This document shows positions 41,116-49,798 of a stretch of 64,000 bases of DNA, in pieces. The stretch is from Pseudooceanicola marinus (GTDB lineage Bacteria; Pseudomonadota; Alphaproteobacteria; Rhodobacterales; Rhodobacteraceae), in the NCBI RefSeq assembly GCF_002786295.1, contig NZ_PGTC01000010.1, positions 1-64,000 on the forward strand, given 5' to 3'. Positions within the stretch are counted from its first letter, which is position 1. Each line of letters starts with the position of its first letter. The position numbers were made by a program, and so were the translations under genes. Below the pieces are notes generated by a model. The model did no database searches. It saw only the letters and a program-made list of their open reading frames with translations, and was not told the origin of the DNA.

Positions 41116-41519
41116 CAGACCTGCTCCAGCTCGATCAGGGTGCCGTTGAAATCCTTCGGGTGAAGGAACAGAACCGGTTTGCCATGGGCGCCGATCTTCG
41201 GCTCTCCGCCGCCCAGGACGCGGGCGCCCTGGTCCAGCAGCCGGTCGCGGGCCGCCAGGATGTCGTCCACCTCATAGCAGATGTGGTGAATGCCGCCCGC
41301 CGGGTTCTTGTCGAGGAAACCCTGGATCGGGCTGCTTTCGCCCAGTGGATAGAGCAGCTCGATCTTGGTGTTGGGCAGGGTGATGAAGACCACGGTGACG
41401 CCGTGATCGGGTTCGTCCTGCGGCGCGCCGACCTCGGCGCCCAGGGTCGAGCGGTACTGCTCTGCCGCGGCCTCCAGGTCAGGGACAGCAATGGCGACAT
41501 GGTTCAGGCGGCCGATCAT
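41115..41519 (-). CDS. mce: Methylmalonyl-CoA epimerase
   Basis: The 134-residue vicinal-oxygen-chelate enzyme converts (S)- to (R)-methylmalonyl-CoA on the way to succinyl-CoA. It starts MIGRLNHVAIAVPDLE, with metal His in NHVAIAV and GGIHHICYEV and Glu in IELEQV and IELLYPL. The length matches the family. It is translationally coupled to the DUF1467 gene downstream. Confidence 0.92.
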   Translation of the reverse strand: MIGRLNHVAIAVPDLEAAAEQYRSTLGAEVGAPQDEPDHGVTVVFITLPNTKIELLYPLGESSPIQGFLDKNPAGGIHHICYEVDDILAARDRLLDQGARVLGGGEPKIGAHGKPVLFLHPKDFNGTLIELEQV

Positions 41520-41722
41520 GGGGGGTCTCCTCTTCCTCACCTGCGCCCTTATCGCCTGTCCGGGGGGCGGCACGCAAGCACGCCAGACAGGTCGCGGCGT
41601 CACACCGCAGCGACGCGCGGTGCCGTGGCGACGGCGCGGCGCGTCCCCGTGCGCTTAACTTGGCGTTCACCTTCTCCCGCCTAGCCTGAGGTCAGGCCCT
41701 GCCGGCCGCAGGAGGACATCCG

Positions 41723-42430
41723 ATGGACCCGCTTGAGACAATCGCCGCCCCGACCGCCACCCGCCCGATGCTGGGGCTGACCGTGCTGGTGGTCGAGGAC
41801 AGCCTTTATGCCTCGGAGGCGCTGCGGCTGCTGTGCTTGCGATCCGGTGCCCGGATCCGTCGCGCCGATTGCCTGCGCTCCGCCCGCCGTCACCTGCAGG
41901 TCTATCGCCCCTCTGTCGCGGTGGTCGATCTGGGCCTGCCCGACGGCTCGGGGGCCGAGCTGATCGGGGATCTGACCCGTGGCGCCGCACGTCTGGGCGT
42001 CGTGGCGGCCATGTCGGGCGATCCGGGGGTGGAGGCAGCGGCGCGTGAGGCCGGCGCGCAGATCTTCTTCGAGAAACCAATGACCAGCCTCGCGGCGTTC
42101 CAGCAGGCGATTCTGGCGCAGTTGCCCGAGGAATACCGGAGGTCGGGCCCGCGCCCCCTTTCGGGGGAGCCGATCGAGCCGGACCCGGTCGCCTACAAGG
42201 ACGATATGGCCCATGCGGCTGAGCTGCTGCAGGAGAATACCGACACGGCGACGCTGGCCTATCTCGGGCAGTTCCTACACGGCGTGGCGCGCTGTGCGGG
42301 GGACGAAGAGCTGGAGGCGGCAGCAGATCACCTGTCAGCACGGCTGGCGGAGGACCAACCGCTAGGCTCGGACCTTGGACAGCTGGCGGGGCTTCTGCAG
42401 GCTCGGGTCGGGCAACGCATGGCCATCTGA
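41723..42430 (+). CDS. Response regulator with possible HPt-like C-terminus
   Basis: The 235-residue product has a complete receiver domain: acidic pair E25-D26, phosphoacceptor D69 (VVDLGLPDGSG), S98 and K118 (EKPM). The C-terminal part (about 165-220) has a helical stretch with LHGVARCAGDEELEAAADHL that resembles a histidine phosphotransfer domain, though the flanking pattern is weak. No DNA-binding domain is seen and no kinase lies nearby. GGAGG stands 8 bases before the ATG. Confidence 0.8.
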   Translation: MDPLETIAAPTATRPMLGLTVLVVEDSLYASEALRLLCLRSGARIRRADCLRSARRHLQVYRPSVAVVDLGLPDGSGAELIGDLTRGAARLGVVAAMSGDPGVEAAAREAGAQIFFEKPMTSLAAFQQAILAQLPEEYRRSGPRPLSGEPIEPDPVAYKDDMAHAAELLQENTDTATLAYLGQFLHGVARCAGDEELEAAADHLSARLAEDQPLGSDLGQLAGLLQARVGQRMAI

Positions 42431-42828
42431 CGCCACGTCCATCCGCTGACTTTTCAGCACAGGCCCCGCATGCGGCACGAAGGGCGCAGGCTGACGTGTT
42501 GTGACCAGAGACAGTGAGGGAATGTCGGAACGACCGTTTCGGTGACGCCCAGCCGTTGCGCGCGTCTGGCTGAGGGCGGGGGAGCCCGCGGGGCTCCCCC
42601 AGCCGATGCCGCCGGGAGGGTAGGCCGCCCTCAGGGAGAGGGGCGACCCCGGAAACATCGGATCGAGGGGCGGACCCCCGTCTGGGGTGCGCCCGGCTTT
42701 CATTGGCCATCGTGGCATGGCCGAGCCTTGTGTCCGTGGTCGGGGGCGATGCGGCCTCCCACGGTGGAGGCCGGCGGGCCCTGCCTGACCCGGAGGGCGT
42801 GATCGGCGCCCGTTCAGCCTCAGGCGCC
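42431..42828. other. 398-base non-coding gap with hairpin
   Basis: Between convergent response regulator and wrbA genes. It holds one strong hairpin, GGGGGAGCCC/GGGCTCCCCC (42578-42600), without a T tail. I see no gene and no copy of the dispersed repeat here. Confidence 0.5.
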
Positions 42829-43440
42829 TCAGGCGGGTTCCGCCACCTTGTCGACCAGCTTGGCGGTCACTTCGACCAGGCGGGTGGCCTGGTGCGCGAC
42901 CGCAGCTTTGCCCTTGTCATCGAAGGCGCCGGCCTTGCCGGAATAGCCGTAGGGGTTGCCGCCGGCTTCGACGATGCTGTCGGAGGTGAAGCCCGGCGCC
43001 ACGATGATGGCGCCCCAGTGCATCACGGTCGGGTAGAAGCTAAGGATCGTGTTCTCCATGCCGCCGTGGTTGTTGCCGGTGGAGGTGGAGGCCGTCACGG
43101 TCTTGTTGGCCAGGCCGCCCTGTGCCCAGACACCGCCCAGGGTGTCGATGAAGGCGCGGATCTGCGAGGGCGCGCCGCCGAAGCGGGTCGGGAAGGAGAA
43201 GAAATAGCCATCGGCCCATTCCATGTCGGCCGGGGTGGCGACGGGGATGTCCTTGGTGGCTTCGAGGTGCGCCTTCCAGGGCTCCTGCGTGTCGATCACC
43301 TCCTGCGGGGCCGTTTCGGCCACGCGCAGCAGGCGGACCTCGGCGCCGGCCTCACGGGCAGCGCGGGCGGCCTCTTCGGCGACGGCGTGGTTGGTGCCAT
43401 AGGTGGAGTAGTAGATGACGGCGATCTTGGGGGCGCTCAT
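42829..43440 (-). CDS. wrbA: NAD(P)H:quinone oxidoreductase, WrbA type
   Basis: The 203-residue flavodoxin-fold protein reduces quinones by two electrons with FMN and NAD(P)H. The FMN phosphate loop [10 protein letters not shown] is at about 10-19, and [17 protein letters not shown] and [14 protein letters not shown]-type segments match WrbA. AGGAG precedes the ATG. An upstream in-frame ATG at 43650 would add a non-conserved 70 residues, so 43440 is preferred. Confidence 0.93.
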   Translation of the reverse strand: MSAPKIAVIYYSTYGTNHAVAEEAARAAREAGAEVRLLRVAETAPQEVIDTQEPWKAHLEATKDIPVATPADMEWADGYFFSFPTRFGGAPSQIRAFIDTLGGVWAQGGLANKTVTASTSTGNNHGGMENTILSFYPTVMHWGAIIVAPGFTSDSIVEAGGNPYGYSGKAGAFDDKGKAAVAHQATRLVEVTAKLVDKVAEPA

Positions 43441-43682
43441 GTCGGGGCTCCTGTTGTTGTCTGTGATGTCTGACCCGTGGTCGGGACAGAGGTGTCTCTT
43501 TTGCGACCCAGATAGGGCCGGAACGCCGGGGACAGAATTGCCGCAGGTGCAAAGCCATTGTGCATGGGTGCACGGAGTGAAGCGAGGATTTGCCTGCAAA
43601 AGCATCACCGAACGCCGGGATGCGCTGATCCGGGCACCTCGGAAAGGCACCCTGCAGGAATTATAGTCTCTACATCAGTGCG

Positions 43683-44234
43683 TTACCGGAAGGGTGCGCC
43701 GTGGGCCCAGACGGTGAAGGAGAACCGTTCCCCCTCGGTCACCGGGGTCACCCGATGCAGCGCGAAGGAGGGGAACAGCACCGCGGTGCCCGGTTCCAGC
43801 GGCGCGGTGGCGAGGTTGGAATTCATCCAGACCTCCAGCGTGCCGCCCTGGTAGGCGCCGGGGTCTGACAGCTGGGTGACCAGCGTCAGCTTACGCCGCG
43901 CCGCCAGACGACCCTCACCGATGTCGGAATGCCAGGTGAAATGCCCTTCGCGTTCGGCGCCGTAGCGGGCGATCTGCGGCGATTCGGCGAAATCGGTCAG
44001 GTCGAAGTCGAAGACCTCGCGATTGGCGCGGGCGACGAGGGCAATCAGTCGCTCCATCACCCAGTCGGTGTCGGGCAGGTCGTCGAGCCAGACCAGGTCG
44101 GCGCGGCGCAGGTTGTGTTCGGTCGTGGCCCGGACGAGACCTGCATCGGCGGCGGGCGCGGCGCGGGCCACCTCGATCAAGTGGCTGCATTCGGCGGGAG
44201 AGAAGGCGTCGGGGACGGTATGGAAGGTGATCAT
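43683..44234 (-). CDS. 2OG-Fe(II) oxygenase (PKHD type)
   Basis: The 183-residue protein has the double-stranded beta-helix of Fe(II)/2-oxoglutarate oxygenases. Fe ligands H102, D104 (WHSDIG) and H160 are visible, with R170 for 2-oxoglutarate. The pattern is close to PiuC-type PKHD hydroxylases; the substrate is unknown. It is on the same strand as the next gene upstream, after 110 bases. Confidence 0.87.
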   Translation of the reverse strand: MITFHTVPDAFSPAECSHLIEVARAAPAADAGLVRATTEHNLRRADLVWLDDLPDTDWVMERLIALVARANREVFDFDLTDFAESPQIARYGAEREGHFTWHSDIGEGRLAARRKLTLVTQLSDPGAYQGGTLEVWMNSNLATAPLEPGTAVLFPSFALHRVTPVTEGERFSFTVWAHGAPFR

Positions 44235-44344
44235 CGGCGTCGCGATTGGAAAGGGTGCGCCATCCTGCCCGCAAAGCTGGGATCAGGCTGCGACGTTTCC
44301 GACCGATGATATGTCGTTTTCAGGCCGCGAGGATGGCGCCGCGC

Positions 44345-44701
44345 CTAGCGTTCCGGACCGGCGTCGGCCAGTATCTTGCCGCTGACCGGCGTCCGGACGC
44401 GCTGGATCCGGAAGCCGCAGCGTGCCAGGGCGCGTTCGACGCGCTCGACCTTCGCCGGGGTGCTTTCCATCCGGGCGATCCCGGCGCAAAGCTGGGCCGC
44501 CAGATAGCCCGTGGCCTTGGCCGGATAACGGCGCCCCTGGTTCTGGATGTAGCGGGTTGCGGTGCGGCGGCGGCCCGTCACCTCATGCAGCCAGTCTTCG
44601 CCGTAGTGATCGATGAGGGCCATGGCATCGAGGACATCCTGCCGCGTGAAACGGTCGAGCCCTCGCAGGAAACGAGGCTTGGCGCCGGGGAGTTCTTTCA
44701 T
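44345..44701 (-). CDS. Unrecognised basic protein, 119 residues
   Basis: I do not recognise this product. It is basic, with a helical pattern and the run TGRRRTATRYIQNQGRRYPA (about 43-62), which could bind nucleic acid. No signal peptide or membrane span. I chose the ATG at 44701; a GTG two codons upstream is possible. It stands alone between the oxygenase and nadE, all on the minus strand. Confidence 0.6.
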   Translation of the reverse strand: MKELPGAKPRFLRGLDRFTRQDVLDAMALIDHYGEDWLHEVTGRRRTATRYIQNQGRRYPAKATGYLAAQLCAGIARMESTPAKVERVERALARCGFRIQRVRTPVSGKILADAGPER

Positions 44702-44842
44702 GCCCACAAACTAGCGGCTGCCGCAGCGGAAGGGTACATGCAATTCACGAATTTCTGTCATGACTGAACATACGTCAACCGACGGAAATGCCGCGGCGCC
44801 CAGGGGCCGCATGCCTGCCGGAGCGGTGCCTGTCGCGGGACC

Positions 44843-46501
44843 TCAGCTCGGGTCGCGCCAGCGGTTCACGATGGGATAGCGCCGGTCCAGCCAAAAGGCC
44901 CGGTTGGTCAGCCGCGCCCCGGGTGCGGCCTGGAACCGCTTGTATTCCGACAGGTAGATCAGCCGCTCGACTTTCTTCACGTCATCGCGGTCATATCCGG
45001 CGGCCAGACAGTCGGCGACCGAGCGCTCGTCGTCCACCAACATGGTCAGGATCCCGTCCAGCACCGGGTAGTCGGGCAGCGAATCGCTGTCCTTCTGGTC
45101 CTCGCGCAGCTCGGCCGAGGGCGGCTTGGTGATGATCCGCTCGGGGATCACCTCGCCTTCGTTGCCCATCATCCAGTCGCGGTGGTTGGCGTTGCGCCAG
45201 CGGCAGGTCTCGAAGACGCGCGTCTTGTAGAGATCCTTGATCGGATTGTAGCCGCCGGCCATGTCGCCATAGATCGTGGCATAGCCCACGGCGACCTCGG
45301 ACTTGTTGCCGGTGGTCAGCAGCATGGCCCCGAACTTGTTCGACAGCGCCATCAGCAGCAGCCCCCGCAGGCGGGACTGGATGTTCTCTTCCGTGAGGTC
45401 GGGCTGGGTGCCCTCGAAGAGCGGCGCCAGCGCTTCCGTCACCGCGTCGCGGGGGCCGGAGATCGGCAGGTAGTCGTAGCGGCAGCCAAGCGCCTTGGCG
45501 CAGGCCTCGGCGTCCTCCAACGAATGCGCGGAGGTGTATTCGGAGGGCAGCATGACGCAGCGCACGTTGTCGGGGCCCAGGGCATCGGCGGCGATTGTGG
45601 CGACCAGGGCCGAATCGATGCCGCCCGAAAGCCCCAGCAGAACCTTCCTGAACCCGGTTTTGCGGCAGTAGTCGCGCAGGGATTCGACCATGACGCGGTA
45701 ATCCTGCTCCCACTCGTCGGGCATATGGGCCTTTTCGGCCTCGACGATGCGCCAGCCCTCGGTGCCACGCTCCAGCTCGACCATCTGCTGGGCCTCGTCG
45801 AAGACCGGCATCTGGAAGACCAGCCCGCCGTGCGGGTTCAACCCGAAGCTGCCGCCGTCGAAGACCTGGTCGTCCTGGCCGCCCACCAGGTTGAGGTAGA
45901 TCAGCGGCAGGCCGGTTTCGACCACGCGGCCGACCATGTGGTTGTAGCGGGTGTCCATCTTGTGCCGGGCATAGGGGGAGCCATTGGGCACGATCAGGAA
46001 CTCGGCGCCGGTTTCCTCCAGCGTTTCCGAGACTTCGGGGTGCCAGGCATCCTCGCAGATGGGGAAGCCGACGCGGGCGTTGCCTACGGCCAGCGGGCCG
46101 CCCAGGGGGCCGCTGTCGTAGAGGCGCACCTCGTCGAAGACGGTGTCGTTGGGCAGGTTGTGCTTCAGCGCGCTGGAGACGACGCGACCGCCCTTCAGCA
46201 TGTGGTAGGCGTTGAAAAGCTCGGCCCCTTCGACGTGCGGGCCGCCGATCATCAGCGGCGGGCCATCGGCGCAGCGCTCGGCCAGGGCTGCGACGGCGGC
46301 GATGGCGTCGAGGTAGAAGGCCGGCTTCATGATCAGGTCCTGGGTCTGGTAGCCGGTGATGAACATCTCCGGCAGGCAGACCAGGTCGGCGCCGGCATCG
46401 CGGCCCCGTTCCCAGGCGGCAAAGGCCAGATCGGCGTTGCCGGAAAGATCGCCCACGGTGGCGTTGAGCTGTGCCAGCCAGATGCGGAACCTGTCTGCCA
46501 T
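44843..46501 (-). CDS. nadE: NAD(+) synthetase, glutamine-dependent
   Basis: The 552-residue enzyme makes NAD from nicotinate adenine dinucleotide with glutamine as nitrogen source. The N-terminal nitrilase-type glutaminase has its triad at E45, K113 and C149. The C-terminal synthetase domain has SGGIDS at 292-297 and TGNKSEVAVGY. GGAGG precedes the ATG at 46501; an upstream in-frame start (46687) is too long. It is divergent from the MORN-repeat gene. Confidence 0.97.
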   Translation of the reverse strand: MADRFRIWLAQLNATVGDLSGNADLAFAAWERGRDAGADLVCLPEMFITGYQTQDLIMKPAFYLDAIAAVAALAERCADGPPLMIGGPHVEGAELFNAYHMLKGGRVVSSALKHNLPNDTVFDEVRLYDSGPLGGPLAVGNARVGFPICEDAWHPEVSETLEETGAEFLIVPNGSPYARHKMDTRYNHMVGRVVETGLPLIYLNLVGGQDDQVFDGGSFGLNPHGGLVFQMPVFDEAQQMVELERGTEGWRIVEAEKAHMPDEWEQDYRVMVESLRDYCRKTGFRKVLLGLSGGIDSALVATIAADALGPDNVRCVMLPSEYTSAHSLEDAEACAKALGCRYDYLPISGPRDAVTEALAPLFEGTQPDLTEENIQSRLRGLLLMALSNKFGAMLLTTGNKSEVAVGYATIYGDMAGGYNPIKDLYKTRVFETCRWRNANHRDWMMGNEGEVIPERIITKPPSAELREDQKDSDSLPDYPVLDGILTMLVDDERSVADCLAAGYDRDDVKKVERLIYLSEYKRFQAAPGARLTNRAFWLDRRYPIVNRWRDPS

Positions 46502-46730
46502 GTGACCTCCTTGCGGCCGGGGACCGGCGCTGTTCGTCCTGTCTACGTAGTCCGCGGCGATGGCGTGCGCGCGGGTCGGGGCCTGCTTAGCGGCCAGACC
46601 CGCCGAGGGGAAGGCGATTTGGCGAAAGGCGTTGCCCCCCATTTCCCTGTCGCATAGGTTTTCGCCAGACCAGCAAGGCCGCCGCACCGACGGAACGGGC
46701 CCAGCGAAACGGCGGGTTCAGGGAGAAACC

Positions 46731-48227
46731 ATGACGCAGGTTCTGAAAAGCTTTCTGGTGGCCGGCACGCTCGGCCTGGCGCTGGTGGCGGGCACCGTGG
46801 CCGCGCAGGACGACACCGTGCAGACCAAGCAATACGAGGATGGCGGGGTCTACGAAGGCACCTTCCGGGACGGGCTTCAGGACGGCTACGGCACCTACCG
46901 GCTGCCCAATGGCTATGAATACACCGGCGAATGGGTGGCGGGCGAGATCCGCGGCCAGGGGCGGGCAGCCTTCCCCAACGGGTCCGTCTACGAGGGCGAG
47001 TTCGCCAAGGGCAAGCCGGAGGGATTCGGCAAGATCACCTTCTCCGATGGTGGCACCTATGAAGGCGAATGGGTCGACGGCAAGATCACCGGCGAGGGCA
47101 TCGCCAACTATGCCAACGGCGTGCGCTACGAGGGCAGTTTCCGCAACGCCATGCACGACGGGCGCGGCCGGATGGAGAACCCCGACGGGTACATCTACGA
47201 CGGCGACTGGGTCAACGGCGTGAAGGAGGGGATCGGCAAGATCACCTATCCTGACGGCACCACCTACGAAGGCGAGATTCACAACGGCCAGCGCCAGGGC
47301 ACGGGCACGCTGATCATGGCGGATGGCCTGACCTATGAGGGCGACTGGGAAGACGGCCAGATCCAGGGCACCGGCAAGCTGACCCAGCCCAATGGCGACA
47401 TCTACGAAGGCACCCTGGTCGCGGGCAAGCGCGAGGGTGAGGGCCGCGTGACCTATGCCAATGGCGATGTTTACGAGGGCAGCTTCGTCGCCGACCAGCG
47501 GCAGGGGCAGGGCAGTTTCGTCGGCGCCGACGGCTACCGCTACGAGGGCCAGTGGGAGGCCGGCAAGATCGCCGGCGAAGGGCGCGTGACCTATCCCGAC
47601 GGGTCCGTCTACGAGGGTCAGTTCAGCGATGATCTGGCTGACGGGCAAGGCAAGATCACCTATCCCGACGGCGCCACCTACGAGGGCGACTGGGTCGGTG
47701 GCGTGATCGAGGGCGAGGGCGTGGCGACCTTCCCGTCCGGCCTGACCTATGAGGGCGGCTTCAAGGGCGCGCAGAACCACGGCTATGGCGTGATGCGCGA
47801 TGCCGACGGCTACGTTTACGAAGGCGAGTGGGCCGAGGGCCAGCGCGAGGGGCAGGGCAAGGCCACCTATCCCGACGGCATGGTCTACGAGGGCGGCTTC
47901 CAGGCCGGCCTGCGTCACGGCGAGGGCCGGATCACGATGCCCGACGGCTTCAGCTATGAAGGCGACTGGGTCGAGGGCGAGATGACCGGCGAGGGCGTGG
48001 CCACCTACAAGAACGGCGATACCTACCGCGGTTCCTTCGTCGAAGGGCGCCGCCAGGGCGACGGTACCCTGACCTATGCCACCGGCGAGGTCCTGTCGGG
48101 GCAATGGGTGAACGGCGTCCTGGAAGAGGGCAGCGCCCAGAGCGCCACGGGCGAGGAAACCGCGATCGAAGATGGTGACACGGCTGAAGAGAGCGCCGAC
48201 GGTGAGGCTGCCACGACCGACGAGTGA
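46731..48227 (+). CDS. Exported MORN-repeat protein
   Basis: The 498-residue product has a signal peptide (about 1-25, ending VAAQD) followed by about 18 MORN units of 23 residues (YEGEWVDGKITGEG-type) to about residue 460. The C-terminal tail is acidic (Glu/Asp/Ala/Thr-rich). MORN repeats form long curved beta sheets that act as scaffolds; export is inferred from the signal. GGGAG precedes the ATG. Upstream in-frame starts would remove the signal at the N-terminus. Role unknown. Confidence 0.85.
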   Translation: MTQVLKSFLVAGTLGLALVAGTVAAQDDTVQTKQYEDGGVYEGTFRDGLQDGYGTYRLPNGYEYTGEWVAGEIRGQGRAAFPNGSVYEGEFAKGKPEGFGKITFSDGGTYEGEWVDGKITGEGIANYANGVRYEGSFRNAMHDGRGRMENPDGYIYDGDWVNGVKEGIGKITYPDGTTYEGEIHNGQRQGTGTLIMADGLTYEGDWEDGQIQGTGKLTQPNGDIYEGTLVAGKREGEGRVTYANGDVYEGSFVADQRQGQGSFVGADGYRYEGQWEAGKIAGEGRVTYPDGSVYEGQFSDDLADGQGKITYPDGATYEGDWVGGVIEGEGVATFPSGLTYEGGFKGAQNHGYGVMRDADGYVYEGEWAEGQREGQGKATYPDGMVYEGGFQAGLRHGEGRITMPDGFSYEGDWVEGEMTGEGVATYKNGDTYRGSFVEGRRQGDGTLTYATGEVLSGQWVNGVLEEGSAQSATGEETAIEDGDTAEESADGEAATTDE

Positions 48228-48313
48228 CCGGAAGGCGGCCCCGGTCGCTTTACTATCCCTGACGTAGCGCCGGAGCTTGGGACGTCCCACGCCGGGGGCC
48301 GACCGCGAGGCGA

Positions 48314-48600
48314 TCACATCTGCTGCGCGGTCGGACGGAACAGGATTTTGTTCACAACGACATTCTCAGGCTGGGAAATCGCCAAGGCCAGCATCTGCGT
48401 GCTGTCGGCGGGAATGCCCGGCTGGTCGACCAAATCCTGGCGCGCATCGCGCATCTCGTCCCCGGGGATCGAGTTGGCCCGTTTGGACGTCACGGTGCCG
48501 GGCGACAGGACGCCGACGCGAATGTTGTGGCCCGGCAGTTCATGGCGCAGCCTTTCGGAGATCGCCTTCACCGCATGTTTCGTGTGCCTCGACCGCATGG
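48314..48600 (-). pseudogene. C-terminal remnant of a short-chain dehydrogenase
   Basis: About 90 residues match the end of an SDR: TKHAVKAISERLRHEL (the helix after the catalytic Tyr-Lys), IRVGVLSPGTV, and NKILFRPTAQQM. The NAD-binding Rossmann half and the catalytic Tyr are missing; the frame is open upstream to 48670 but is not SDR-like. It is therefore probably a 5'-truncated fragment between the MORN gene and yebC. Confidence 0.72.
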
Positions 48601-48685
48601 CCCTGCGCGGGTGCAGGAGGCCGGGGTGAGAACCGGGGCGATCCTTGCGCGTTGGTGCGCCCTGCGGCATTGGCAGGCCGGAAAG

Positions 48686-48724
48686 GAAACGCCCCGGCGC
48701 GGGGATCGCGGCCGGGGCGTTTCA
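48686..48724 (-). terminator. Intrinsic terminator after yebC
   Basis: GAAACGCCCCGGC (48686-48698) pairs with the matching GCCGGGGCGTTTC, separated by a 12-nt loop. Read on the minus strand it closes yebC. Confidence 0.75.
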
Positions 48725-48767
48725 GGTCGTTTGGTGGATGCCGCGCGCGCCGCGGCGCGCGATCGGA

Positions 48768-49508
48768 TCAGAGCTGTTCCATGACCTCGTCGGAGGCCTC
48801 GAAGTTGGCCGTCACGCGCTGGACGTCGTCGTCGTCTTCCAGCGCATCAATCAGCTTCATCAGCTTCTGCATGTTTTCCAGATCCATCTCGGTCGTGGTC
48901 GTCGGCTTCCAGATCAGCTTGGTCGATTCGCTTTCGCCCAGCTGTTTCTCCAGCGCGGTGGCCACGTCGTTCAGGTCGGTGTCGGCGCAGTAGATCACGT
49001 GGCCGTCTTCCGAGCTTTCCACGTCCTCGGCGCCGGCCTCGATGGCGGCCATCATCACGGTGTCGGCGTCACCCACGGAGGCGGGGTAGACCACCTCGCC
49101 CTTGCGGTCGAACATGAAGCCGACGGAGCCCGTCTCGCCCAGGTTGCCACCGTTCTTGGAGAAGGTGGAACGCACGTTCGAAGCGGTCCGGTTGCGGTTG
49201 TCGGTCATCGCCTCGACGATGATCGCAACGCCGTTGGGGCCATAGCCCTCGTAGCGGATCTCTTCGTAGTCGTCGCCGTCCCCCGCCTGGGACTTCTTGA
49301 TGGCGCGGTCGATCACGTCCTTGGGGACGGAGCTCGACTTCGCTTCCTTCACCGCCAGGCGCAGGCGCGGGTTCTTGTCGGGATCGGGGTCGCCCATCTT
49401 GGCGGCCACGGTGATCTCTTTCGAGAGTTTCGAGAAAAGCTTCGAACGGGCGGCGTCCTGCCGGCCCTTGCGATGCTGAATGTTCGCCCATTTTGAATGG
49501 CCGGCCAT
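48768..49508 (-). CDS. yebC: YebC/PmpR-family transcriptional regulator
   Basis: The 246-residue protein has the family start [23 protein letters not shown] and the [21 protein letters not shown] block. YebC proteins influence transcription and, as shown more recently, translation of proline-rich motifs. In many genomes it is next to ruvC; here it is alone. GGAGG precedes the ATG. Confidence 0.96.
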   Translation of the reverse strand: MAGHSKWANIQHRKGRQDAARSKLFSKLSKEITVAAKMGDPDPDKNPRLRLAVKEAKSSSVPKDVIDRAIKKSQAGDGDDYEEIRYEGYGPNGVAIIVEAMTDNRNRTASNVRSTFSKNGGNLGETGSVGFMFDRKGEVVYPASVGDADTVMMAAIEAGAEDVESSEDGHVIYCADTDLNDVATALEKQLGESESTKLIWKPTTTTEMDLENMQKLMKLIDALEDDDDVQRVTANFEASDEVMEQL

Positions 49509-49798
49509 CGGTGCCTCCAGTCGCGTCTGAATTCGGTCGCGTCTCTATACGCGAGAGGGGGGCGGCGCTGCAAGGTGGTGGCCGCACTGCGCTCCGAAGG
49601 CGCCTGTATGCGTCGGCGCTGGGGGCGATCCTGCCGGAGAGCCCCCACGGCGAGGGCTGCAGCTTCCCCCGGTCCCGGTCGGATGAACCCCTGTTCCCCG
49701 ACCTGCGCTGTGACCGACGGGGCGGGCCGCGGTACGGACGGCGGCAAGGACCCGCGCAATTCGCGTGACCTTCCTCTCGCGCGCGCTATTGTCGCGTC

